This document shows positions 1 through 11,635 of a stretch of 64,000 nt of DNA, one piece after another. Source of the stretch: Meandrina meandrites (Eukaryota; Cnidaria; Anthozoa; Scleractinia; Meandrinidae); assembly GCA_963693305.1 (NCBI GenBank), contig OY855905.1, forward strand, positions 46,577,895 through 46,641,894. The letters are read 5' to 3'. Positions within the stretch are counted from its first letter, which is position 1; every line of letters starts with the position of its first letter. The position numbers and the translations under genes are program-made. The notes under the pieces are model-generated. The model was given only the letters and a program-made list of their open reading frames with translations, made no database searches and was not told where the DNA came from.

Positions 1-163
1 TTTGACAGATAACACAAAATTAAATTGTCCTTGATTTTTGGCTGCCATGCTTTATCTAATAATGCTCCTCTAATAATTGACAATTTTTTGGAAACATCAG
101 ATAACTTGTAGATGGTTTTCTTGCAGGCCACTTTTGTATGGGATTTTGGCTCATTTTCTTCAG

Positions 164-1570
<1,407 letters not shown>

Positions 1571-2032
1571 CACCCTTCAATTTTCATTACTGATTAACTC
1601 ATAACTTCTCCTTATTTTTTTCTAAAAAAAAAAACAAAGCAGCCACGTTGTGAGAATACAGCAACCCATCATCTCAAGAAAAAAAGGGGTTGATACAAAG
1701 TCTCCCAAGGGTGAGACAAAATGCGTAGCCGAATCAATGAAAAGTAGGTATTTGAGACGAAGAGAAGTTAAAATGTACGCTTTCTACCGGCCAGTTTGTT
1801 ACATTTTTTTTGTATTTTGTACATTGTAGGTCAATTTCCATTTGAGAGAAACAAGTCATTTTGTACCTTTTATAAAGATGTACATATAGGTGACTTGATT
1901 GTTTTCTAGTAAATACCTTTTGTCTTTCAGTTATTACATTTTGCCTAATTAGATGGCTTTGTTGTAATTGCTGTCAGTATTATATTTCTTGAAACTTATT
2001 TGTAAAGGTGCGCATTGAATTTCTCTGTACAA

Positions 2033-2411
2033 CCATAGGAGACCCAAGCGTAAAATGTAGGGACTGGAACTGAAAATTGAACCTCATCAAAAGTATAGGT
2101 ATTTTCTTGAATAAAGTTTATTAAACACTGCCTGGTGTCATTTTTTGTCATTCTACCGAGTTTCAGCGAGATTTGAGCGATTTTAGGTTTTTTAGCCCTA
2201 CAGCGTTATAATAAGAGACAACTTGTCTCTTATTATAACGCTGTAGGGCTAAAAAACCTAAAATCGCTCAAATCTCGCTGAAACTCGGTAGAATGACAAA
2301 AAATGACACCAGGCAGTGTTTAATAAACTTTATTCAAGAAAATACCTATACTTTTGATGAGGTTCAATTTTCAGTTCCAGTCCCTACATTTTACGCTTGG
2401 GTCTCCTATGG
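2033..2411. repeat. Perfect 379-bp palindrome
   Basis: Arms 2033-2221 and 2223-2411 are exact reverse complements around the single base 2222; every pair I checked sums to 4444. The left arm holds the 3' UTR and AATAAA (2110-2115) of the upstream + strand gene, so the right arm holds the same signal on the - strand (TTTATT 2329-2334). Such a long perfect palindrome is either a very recent inverted duplication or an assembly fold-back at a contig or haplotype junction. Confidence 0.95.
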
Positions 2412-3300
2412 CTTAAGCTTGCACCATTACAATAATATGACAGAATATCGAAAGTTTATTGAGGAGATCGAGGTAATGTACATCTGGAATGGCTTCGCAT
2501 CCACTTCAACTTTGATTATATTAATTCATTCTCTGTGGAAATTACAACAGAAGTTTCCCTCAATGTCTGTTAATGTTGCTCAAAGTAAAGTCGGTAGAAA
2601 GGAATGGCTGTTCATTAATTTAATGCTTGTAATTTGCATTGTTGGTCTGGCAGTAGTAGTTGGATATCATGTGTCACTTCATGCACACGATGGAAGGTTG
2701 AAAATATATTTGAGTTTTGATTGCGCAGTATTCATCACTTACTGGACAGGGATGTTCTGCTGTAGTGTATTCGTAGTAGTGTCTTGTGCCATGAACAGTT
2801 TAGTCAGTGAGTGTTTTGAGGATATTTTGAAAGCTGTTGATGGAAATTTAAATACCTTCATAGCCCAACATCAGCAACTGCGTCACAGTTTGTTCAGCAT
2901 AAGCAGTTTCTTTACAATTTGGTTTTTAGTTCATTGGATTTTGTTTGGAGTGAACTGCCTGTCTTTCCTTGCTTTTTACTCTATCCGGTATTCTATTTTT
3001 CTTAGTGACAGGACAGTTGTGATTGAAGGCATTCCCTGTGTTTGCGCGTCAACGGTTACATGGAAATGTAAAGAGTTGTTGTACAACATCAACCACAGGA
3101 AACTGGAAGAATGGGATGAACGACATCCATTTTGGGACAGAGTGGTACTGAATGCCTTTATCCTCTATGCTGAGAGAAGTGGGTGTGGCTTTAGAGTGGG
3201 AAATTTCACTTTTGACACCAAAGGAACATGGATTTCTGTCATTGTGGGCATCACTGGGCTGGTCCTTAAGCTACTAGCTTTCAGTAAAAACATGGGTTAA
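2293..3300 (+). CDS. Multi-pass membrane protein, possibly gustatory-receptor-like
   Basis: A single open frame of 335 codons with several strongly hydrophobic stretches: about residues 68-82, 105-128, 142-168, 200-230 and 312-330. The first 40 codons fall inside the right palindrome arm, that is, in reversed 3' UTR of the neighbouring gene, so they are probably not native. The next ATG at 2437 (start MTEYRKFIEE), 26 bases past the palindrome, gives a 287-residue protein. The C-terminus carries FRVGNFTFD followed by a last hydrophobic helix, an arrangement loosely like the final segment of insect-type gustatory receptor-like proteins found in cnidarians. That family call is inference from topology only. 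A candidate AATAAA lies near 4585. Upstream exons may have been lost or misplaced at the palindrome. Confidence 0.5.
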   Translation: MTKNDTRQCLINFIQENTYTFDEVQFSVPVPTFYAWVSYGLSLHHYNNMTEYRKFIEEIEVMYIWNGFASTSTLIILIHSLWKLQQKFPSMSVNVAQSKVGRKEWLFINLMLVICIVGLAVVVGYHVSLHAHDGRLKIYLSFDCAVFITYWTGMFCCSVFVVVSCAMNSLVSECFEDILKAVDGNLNTFIAQHQQLRHSLFSISSFFTIWFLVHWILFGVNCLSFLAFYSIRYSIFLSDRTVVIEGIPCVCASTVTWKCKELLYNINHRKLEEWDERHPFWDRVVLNAFILYAERSGCGFRVGNFTFDTKGTWISVIVGITGLVLKLLAFSKNMG

Positions 3301-3635
3301 TATGTGTTGTTAATGAAAAGTTTGATCAACCACAGCAAACTAACAAAGTTGCAAAAACTGTGTGCTTGCCTGAACAGTGTTCCTGTTGACCATGAGGAAC
3401 TATCAGCTGATAGTTGCCCTGATGTTTTAAGAACATCAAATTTCCAAGGGGCAACTATAAGACCGCTAGTCTCGAGACAAAAACACCCTATTGTCTTTAC
3501 TGTTTACCAGTAAATTTTCTTTGCACCCATTCGAAAACAAGCATCTCAAATTATTTTTAACTCTTTTGATAAAAGATGAACTAGAAAGCCAAAATGTAAC
3601 AAACAAACAAAAAACCAGACAAGAAACCCACTTAA
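3301..3635. other. Noncoding, probable 3' UTR
   Basis: Downstream of the membrane-protein stop. Short ORFs here have no recognisable domain. It is the likely start of that gene's 3' UTR. Confidence 0.4.
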
Positions 3636-3837
3636 TGTGTGGTTCCCGGAAATATTCATATCCCCCCCCCCCCCCCCCCACTGAAGGGATTTGCCTCATG
3701 ACCCCCCCACCCCTCCAGAAATTCCAGTTTAGCTTCATACATTGCTTTAAATTTTTGGCTCTTCAAGCCCCCCACTCCTCCCCGGAATTTCCAATCCCTT
3801 CTGTGGGGGGAGTATGGATATTTTCTGGAACCACACA
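3636..3837. mobile_element. Short hairpin MITE with poly(C) tract
   Basis: Ends are inverted: TGTGTGGTTCC plus GAAATAT-CATA at the left and TATGGATATTTTC plus GGAACCACACA at the right. A run of about 19 C follows the left end and a G-run mirrors it on the right. The 202-bp unit has no coding capacity. No clear target-site duplication was seen. Confidence 0.7.
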
Positions 3838-4289
3838 ATGCAGATATTTTTATTCATGCATATAGTCTGAAATTTTTCTTTTTTTGTCTGTAACCCAGCT
3901 TGTTCACAAAAAAAAAAATCACAGACGAGTAGTGTCAATTTGGGTATTTTCCTCATGATCAGTGCATGAACACTATATCTCGTCAAGCTAGTTATCAATA
4001 TGATTTAACCAATGAGAATTGGAGAAAATTTACTGGTGAACTATAATGGGTGACTAAAGGGTGAATCAACTATCACTCTATAGAAATCAAGAGCTAATAA
4101 TCTAGTAATAATCTTATTGTTTTAGTAGAATTCTAACTAAATTCCTTCAAAAAGATGTAAACCTTGATGCTTTAGTGAAATTGCACCCCAAAAGAATTGT
4201 TATTTGAACTCAATGCAGCTCAGTGCAATTTGCCTCAGATCATTTCATTCAACAATTTCAAGTTTTTGGCAACCTCATTCCCAGGGTCT

Positions 4290-4860
4290 ACTCTCCATTG
4301 ATTATCCTGGATAATCTCAGTAAGTAATCGATGACTAATGGAAGACAGAATATTTTATATACCATTGATAACTCATTGATGTCATCAATTACTCATCAAT
4401 GTCACTGATTAGTATTTGATGTCATTGATTACTCATATATTAAGAATTTCTTGCCCTCTTATGCAAGTATTCTCCAGAAATACAGTTTCTTTTTTAGTGA
4501 AATGATGTTTCTTTGTAAATTAAGTTCTTGTTCTTGTTATAGTGCAGGCAATACTGACTCGTCTAAGAAGAGCGATAGACTCGTGTAAATAAAGTGGTGC
4601 TCTCCACAAGAACATTTCATATTTTCATGCATGTTCCGATTTGTTTTCGTTTCTTCATTTTTGATCATGTAACCACACAATGATTGATGAGTAATCGATG
4701 CAGTCAATGACTAATCAATGACATCATGCAAGGAATAACAATTTTGGCGTATCGATTAGTTATCAATTACTGATTGATTATCAGCAATACTCAATAACTA
4801 ATCAACTGATTACCCATTGATTAATCAGTGTTGTCATTGACGCCATTGATGTTAATGATG
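4290..4860. repeat. Fold-back region of ATTGATTA-type subrepeats
   Basis: About 4300-4440 holds many copies of motifs such as TCATTGATTACTCAT, while 4680-4850 holds the inverted forms (TGATGAGTAATCGATG, GACTAATCAATGACATC). A less repetitive core of about 240 bases separates them. This looks like a fold-back element with repetitive arms. No coding sequence is seen. Confidence 0.6.
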
Positions 4861-5364
4861 AGATATCCCTTATAATCTCAATGTCACCTGATTTGCAGAC
4901 AGTATGTAAATGTTGGGGTTCAAATATTATCCCTTTTAACATTATTTTCTTTGTTTTTTTAGCTATAATAATGAAAAAAATCATTTAAACAAAAACATGG
5001 TAGTTTTCATCATCTTTTTTTAATCTGGTTTTTGTATTTTACATTGGAGCATTGAATTTTAATAAATAATAAATAATAAAATTTAAACGAAGGACCATGT
5101 GAGTAGGGTACAATTTTAAAACAAGCTTCATTATGGGGGGTGAACTTTTACCTTGTACAAAACGTGAAGAAGGTCAAAATTTTAAAACACAGTAGTCTAA
5201 AAAGTGTTAAACCATATTAAAATTAAAACGAATCCTTGTTACCTTTCAACAGCAAAAAGAAAATTCTTCACTGGTGGCTCTTGAAGTGAGAGTAGGAATA
5301 AGGGTAGAAACATTTCTGCGAGTCGGCAGCAAATTTTGGTTGGAATAAATGATTAACTCAACTG
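4861..5364. other. AT-rich noncoding stretch
   Basis: AT-rich sequence including TAAATAA runs near 5060. No gene, RNA or clear repeat boundary seen. Confidence 0.4.
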
Positions 5365-5452
5365 AACCTCGTAGCGTAGGGGCATAAATGTTGGACTTGT
5401 ATTAATCCAGAGGTAATCCCAGAAGGGTAAAGGTTCGAGGCCTGTCGTGGAA
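5365..5452 (+). repeat. tRNA-like SINE head or tRNA pseudogene
   Basis: Contains a good pol III A-box-like string (TAGCGTAGGGG) and, about 50 bases on, a near-perfect B box (GGTTCGAGGCC), followed by A/G-rich sequence. The acceptor and anticodon stems do not fold into a clean tRNA, so a tRNA-derived SINE head or decayed tRNA is more likely than a functional gene. Confidence 0.5.
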
Positions 5453-5774
5453 AAAAGAAAGAAATGGGAAAACGTCGAGGGAAGTCTGGGTACAGAAAAG
5501 TGCGAAGAAGGAAAGGAAATTAAAAGAAGGAAGAACGGAACAGGGGAAGGGAGTAAAAGACAAAAAAAATCGCGCGCAACGAAATCCTCTTTCATTTGCA
5601 CAATAAGTAATAATTATCAATGTATATATTCAATACCTCAAGGTATTGGCCATTGCTTCATAAGACAATGGAGCGCATGCATAATTAATGAATCTGTGAA
5701 AAAGTAGACTTTGCGAGGTACCAACACGACTAAAACCGATAAAGCAAGGTAGCAACCGCGGCACGAAAACGTGG

Positions 5775-6085
5775 CTTTAACCCATACCTTTGACTTTGGT
5801 CACAGCTGGTTAAGGTCGTCTTTGCCAAGGCTTTGAGATACCTTTGATTGCGACGAAGGCCGTCTTTGATTTTGATCAAAGGTAATACACCTTTGACGTT
5901 CTTCAAAGAGGTGACAAAGGTACAGTGAAATGTGACTTTGACCAAAGGTGCTTTTAATTTGCTTCGCATCAAATCCCTGTCAAAGGTGATGTCAAAGGAC
6001 TTGCTTACCTTTGACACTTGTGTCGACGTTAGTCATCCATCTTTCTTACCTCTGACGCGCATCAAAAGTGATCAAAGCCAACTTC
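5775..6085. repeat. Cluster of CTTTGA / TCAAAG motifs
   Basis: Roughly 20 copies of CTTTGA or its complement within about 310 bases, in both orientations, including TTTGATCAAAGG, TGACCAAAGG and CAAAGGTGATGTCAAAGG. Either a decayed array of short repeats or a binding-site cluster; CTTTGA-type sites fit TCF/LEF and CAAAGGTCA-type sites fit HNF4/COUP nuclear receptors. No function is shown by the sequence. Confidence 0.5.
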
Positions 6086-6311
6086 GTCCTTACAGAGACT
6101 CGTGAGCACGGTGTAGTATCAGCCTTGCTGTATTGCTTGTTATGTGATTTCGTTTCTTCGGCTGAATAGATCCCTTGTAGATCCTATCCTTATCTGTTTG
6201 TGGTCCCTTGCTGTTTTGAGGTTATCTTGATGAGTGGAGATTTTGAAGAGCTTCAGACAATGATAATGGATGAAGAAATTGAGGGAAGTAATGGGAAAGT
6301 TAGCTTGCGTT

Positions 6312-6656
6312 CCCGGGGCGACTCCCCTATAAAATGACGGGGGTTCTCTTCGAAAATTTTGAAAAGAACCCCTAGAAGGTACCAGAATCTCGATTAATGG
6401 GCGTGACCCAAAATAATTTTCACCCCTAACGGTACTAGCAGTTCTTATATATTTTACCAAGATAAAAATAAAAATAAGCGGAGTTGTTATATTTTGGCTC
6501 AATTCCCTAAAAGGTACCGCAATAACTCTAAAGGTGGCCATTTTATAATTTAACACCCTAAGCGGTATCAATCGACAAATGTTGACCCCTAAAAGGTACG
6601 AGGAGGGGCCCCGTCATTTTTATAAGGGAGTCCCCCCCCCCCCCCCCCCCCCCCGG
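6312..6656. mobile_element. hAT-like MITE with 8-bp duplication
   Basis: Flanked by exact 8-bp direct repeats CTTGCGTT (6304-6311 and 6657-6664). Inverted ends pair CCCGGGGCGACTCC and TATAAAATGACGGGG at the left with CCCCGTCATTTTTATA and GGGAGTCCCC at the right; the right end has expanded into a run of about 23 C. Internal CCCTAA-GGTACC-like subrepeats recur. No ORF. The 8-bp duplication is typical of hAT elements. Confidence 0.8.
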
Positions 6657-7234
6657 CTTGCGTTGTAGTTTGAATGTGTGGTTGAAAGAAATTAACTTGC
6701 TACAGTATTCCTTGAATTTCATCGAGGATCGATATTGGCTACTGAGCTACGTTCAATGAGAGATTTTTAAAATTAGAATTGCAAGCGGGGGATATAATTT
6801 TCATATGAAATTATTTTCGGGGAATACAGTTTCGCCACTACACTTATTTTAAACAATCGGCCCCTAATAGTTAATATTGCAGCGGATATTTTATTTCTCG
6901 CCAATAAATCAAATCTTACAATATTTAAACGAGCTTCGTATGCCGTTTTGGGGGTCTTTTGGGAGCGAACATTGGTAGCGAAAGACTTCTACCTAGCGTT
7001 GTCTTTGTACCTTGGTCAAAAGGCCACCAGTCAGTGGAAACTGCTATGTGTTACCGTCTATAAATAAAGTTGATACTTGTTACTAAAGTTCAGTAAAGAC
7101 AGGTAACTTGAATGGAGTCCGATCTTCTTGGTCAGCTTCACCAGAACACTAAAACATCTGCAGTGATCCACACAAAATCTGCCATGTAATTGATCCTCTG
7201 TCGTCTCATTGCTGACAAAACTGGCTGGACCTGC
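6657..7234. other. Noncoding, includes 3' UTR of FN2-Ly6 gene
   Basis: No ORF of interest. On the - strand a poly(A) signal (TTTATT on +, 6890-6895) could end the transcript of the gene that stops at 7235, giving a 3' UTR of about 350 bases. Confidence 0.45.
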
Positions 7235-8148
7235 TCAATCGAACATGTAAGAAACCCAAGTAGCTGTCAGCATAGGAACAAACCCGAGCTTGGAATATAA
7301 ACTGGAGGCAGAGTTACAATAATCCCCCATACAGCAGCTGAAGTCACACTTGATCACATCTGGGCCTTCGCATGTTGGATTGTAAGCAGTACACAGTCTG
7401 TTGGACGTGCATTTCTTGTGGAAGAGTTTGCTTGTGTTAGTCACAAACCCCGCCTCCTTGCTGAGAGTCAAGCACTGGTCATACATGTACGGACAGTTGT
7501 GTGCTTCTTGGTGAGATTCACAGTCCGACAATGAAACTCCACTAGAGCAGATGTAACATTTCACCCCTAGGAAGATCACCAAAAAAAGAAAAATGTGTTA
7601 GGATAGCTAAGTATAACGCTCCCCGAGCCCGTTGGCGTGTTGTATACCTTCCCCTGGAGGGTAGGGGACAGGGGATTCTGAACTAACCTCGTCCCGTATC
7701 TTTCACTACCGGAATCCTGCCCCTTTCCTTAGTTGTTCCCAATTCTTCCTTCAAGACATTTTAATTTTTACTCCAGGGTGTGTGACACTGTCCAATTTCT
7801 CGAGTATAATCACGAGACAAGCTGCATAGAAGACCGGGCGGGTTTTTTTTTTTTTTCAACCATGAACTTTGGGGTCGCCCACTACCTCTCGGAACGAGTT
7901 ACTTCATTGGTTCTTAAAACAATAGATAACAGGTCATAACAATGCCCCTGAATAACAATAGAGGTAGTGTTTACAGAAGGCGAATGAAAATAGAGGTTCC
8001 AGAGAGGTAGTGTCTTACTGGAACTTTGAGCTGTCGGCATATGATTAGTTCATGATGGCCTATTACTTCATTAGGCCATGCTTAGTCTGGCAACGTCATC
8101 AGAACATTTTGCAATTCAGATCGATTCAGCAGCACAGGGTTTATCCCA

Positions 8149-8244
<96 letters not shown>

Positions 8245-9896
8245 TTTATTAACGTGTCAAAAGGAGTAGCTGAGGGGAAAAGTCCCCTCTACTAATTGTG
8301 GACACCTAACTAACTTATTAAAACCATTCACTTATTATGAATACTACAAAAACTGGCACATATATTGACTTAACTAAAAGCTACAAATATATTAAAATTG
8401 TGTATCCTAAACTACATTAAAATATTAAATAGCTAAAAAAAAGCATTCAATGGAGGCGAGAGAAGGGATGGCGAGAAGCAAGATTCGAAAGGCGGCGGGA
8501 ACCAGGAGAAATTGAGAAAAATGTTGCCGTAATATTTTGCAATAGAGGCAGCTCAAAGAGGTGCGCGAAGCAGAAGCAATTTCTACTTTTCGAAATTAAT
8601 TCTAAACGCACTGCCATGAGCGAACGCTGAAAAAGGTTTCCTGCGGCTTGCCTCAACTGGAGCAGAATACTTAGATTTTGTTATTTTTAATATATTTTTT
8701 AATGTCCCCATTTCGTGTTTTTTACTGCTATTATAGTAAACGCCATTTAATTAATAACAGTATTTATTCGTTCAAGGAAATTAAAATTGCACCCAGCATT
8801 GCCTTAACTACAGCGCTTTTGAGGCTCCCGCAGACAAGAAAAGATTTGTTTGCTGCGAAAACATTATTGTCCCCAAAATTGTTTTCTTTAGCATACGTAA
8901 ACAATGAAGCATTTTAAACGGAAACAAAATCTTTATGAAAACAAAATTTGCTTCCGCAACAAAACTTGCGTGCACGCACAAACGTAAAACGGGGAAGCGT
9001 TTTAGGGGAAAATGTTTTGAAATAACGATTACCAGTGCAGACATCCCATTCTCCATCTCGGTCGTAGTCATTTGTTGTAGCACACCAGTGAAAGTTTGAC
9101 GGACCACCTCTGGTACAGAAATGAGTCGCCTGTCCCTGGTATATGAATGGAAACACACAACATTTGCCGCTTTCTGTCCGTTGCTCGCATGCAACATCCT
9201 CACTTCCATACACTATGAGAAACCAAACCAATATAAAAATTAAAAACAATGAGCTATGCGGTTACGTGGAGTAGTTTCAACAAACCAGTGCGAGAGAAGG
9301 CTATTCCCGCCCTGGACAAACCCACTTCTTTTTCAGGACTCAAACAGACACAAAATTTTAGGCAAAGCGCTGGGAAACTAATAAAGCTATGTATATAAGG
9401 CGCTATATTTTGTCTAGTTAATTTTCGGTGTATATATTTAGCATACTTCGTTAATCCCACGCGCTTTTCGACGCCAAAGGAAAAAAAAACATTGCACTTT
9501 CGCAGAGGTTGAAAGGCTTCCTAGCTCTCGGTTCGATGACGCCGCCGGAGGTGTTCAGTAGAAATTAGAGACAAAAGTGAAATATACGCTTGTTTTCCTT
9601 TCTGAAAATTTATCTGATTGAATTTACCCAGGACAACACACTTTTATTGCGTTTTGCATCGTACAAATTGGATAATCTCTTTTGCGACTTTTAATTCCTT
9701 CCAATGATAACAAACGCTTTTTATTTCGCGATTGAAAAAGCGTGAAATCCTAAAATTTGAACCCCTCAACATCTTATGTGCTGGCTTTGACACTGACTAT
9801 AATTCAAATTGGCGTTGTTTTGAATCTTTTAAGGCAAGACATACCTTGTCGAAGAATTATGAAGAGTAAAAACACATCCAACAATGATAATTTCAT
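7235..9896 (-). CDS. Secreted/GPI-type FN2-Ly6 domain protein
   Basis: Three exons on the - strand join at phase 1: 9845-9896 (ATG at 9894-9896, signal peptide), 9033-9212, and 7235-7566 with the stop. The total is 187 residues. Residues 1-17 (MKLSLLDVFLLFIILRQ) form a hydrophobic signal peptide. Residues about 24-76 are a fibronectin type II domain: CCVFPFIYQG, a second Cys before TRGG, HWCATTNDYD and a final WDVC. Residues about 79-165 form a Ly6/uPAR three-finger domain starting KCYICSS and closing with FSCCMGDYCN, the family's terminal Cys-Asn hallmark. The short C-terminal tail is only mildly hydrophobic, so GPI anchoring is possible but not certain. Ly6 proteins act outside the cell as ligands or receptor modulators and FN2 domains often bind collagen or glycans. 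The role of this combination is unknown. Confidence 0.8.
8148..8244. repeat. AAT microsatellite at a repeat 3' end
   Basis: About 97 bases of (AAT)n followed by AACTTTATTAACGTGTC. Read on the - strand this is an AATAAAG-type 3' end with a trinucleotide tail, as in some LINE and SINE families. It sits in the intron between the FN2 and Ly6 exons. Confidence 0.8.
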
Positions 9897-11600
9897 CTTG
9901 TCCGTTTAGAAGGGTGTAAGAAGTAAAATGGCGGCTAGCCTCGCTCGTTTGCAGCGAACGGCGGGCTAAGATAAAATCATGAAAATTCGCAATTTAAAAT
10001 CCGGGTTAACTGACTTGGACGACTCGAAAAGGCACTGATTATAGCATCAACATAAATAATAATCGCCGTTTTCGTTCAAACGACAGATGAAATCACCACA
10101 TTTCTCTAAATGGGGCCAACAGCACTCACGTACAACCATATGGAGCTTAAGTAAGAACGACAAAATGATATGCTTATTTTACTCTTCCTCCAGGGAAGCC
10201 CTGCTGGTAAGTAATTTTTGCCAATTACAATGACGCTTTCACTCAGCTTGCAATTTCAAATGAAATATAAAAAAATTAAACTGTAGTTATCCTTATCTAT
10301 CTTCTGTGTTTCTAAACTCATCAAAATAGGAGGTAAAAGTTAGAATATCACAAGAAAATATAGATCTGTAGATTAATGGCATTCGTATTATCTTTGTTGT
10401 ATTCGCTACAGGACATTTTTTACCAGCTAAATTGCATCTATTTCTTGTATATATTTTCATCATTAATTATATATATCTTGTGGCTTTTTTATTTTGCTTT
10501 CCTAAACTCCTGACTGATAATTCTAAATGTCAAGTGCCTCTTACTTTGAAAATATTAAATTAATGTATATCTTTATCATACAATCTATCGCTCGCAATAC
10601 TTGTACTAGAAGAACTACTAATTTACTAATATAATTTACCCTGACTTTCGCTACACATTTCTTCCCTTTTAAAAAAAATTCCATGCTTTAGCCAACACAC
10701 TGATAATGTGAACTTAGCGGTTACCAGTTTTAATGTTCATAGTTTTTCCTTGAGATAATTTGTTGTCGGTTTTCATTTTTATTTTAAAACCGTTTTCGTT
10801 TTCTTTTTCTCATTATTTTTTTGTGTGGAAATGATGTGAGTGTTTAACTGGCTTTTAATAAACTAACTGGCTTTGTTCTCTCGTGAAAATATGGTACAAA
10901 ACATTTTCCTATTTGCGCTGTCAAATATTCCCGACAAATGATTTCTATTTAAACATTTGACTTCTGAAAATTCCAATTTTACAAACTTAAAATACCCAAG
11001 CCTGTAAAAATAGCTAACATATAAACTTATGATCAAATTTATTTTACTGATGAAGGGAGATTAAAGAAGAAGGTGGTGCATTTGTTCAGATTTTCATGAG
11101 TTGTATTTCTATAATTTTTTCTTGCAGATGTTGTCGACCGAAAACAGGATTGTGCCCATATAGCTCGACTGGATTTTTTAGGACAACACCGCTCAACTTT
11201 GAGAACTAACCATCACATAGTCATTACATGTCATCGAAAAACGATCACCACAGCTGAATTAGGTAAAGATGGAAATTTGTTATGACCTGTGCTATTTTGA
11301 CATCGGAGTTGTCATAGCAACGTTATGACGTCATCACGTTTATCACCTCGGCACCAGGAGTTTGAACAAATTTGTACAAACTTTGAACAAATTCTGTAAG
11401 AGCGTTATCGAAATTGTGGGGAGTTGAAGTTTTGGGGGCTATTAATACAGTAAAAAACATACTACGGAGATAACTGGGTAATATCTTAAGAACACGGCAC
11501 GCATTGGGAATGTAATTTCTTCTTATAGTAGTTTAATACCATTTAAAATTGTGTATATGGAACTGATGGGGATTGCTACGGCCGATTGCGAAAAACAAAA
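9897..11600. other. Intergenic, promoter side of FN2-Ly6 gene
   Basis: AT-rich sequence upstream of the - strand start codon at 9896, presumably carrying its 5' UTR and promoter. A pyrimidine-AG near 11128 looks like an acceptor but no supported exon follows. No confident gene. Confidence 0.4.
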
Positions 11601-11635
11601 ACGGATTTGATGGGCGTGCATTCAGGTGCTCTTGT

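Noticed and set aside
11118..11265. Apparent acceptor TTTTTTCTTGCAG and possible exon
   Set aside because: The following sequence has no open frame of note and no partner donor or domain.
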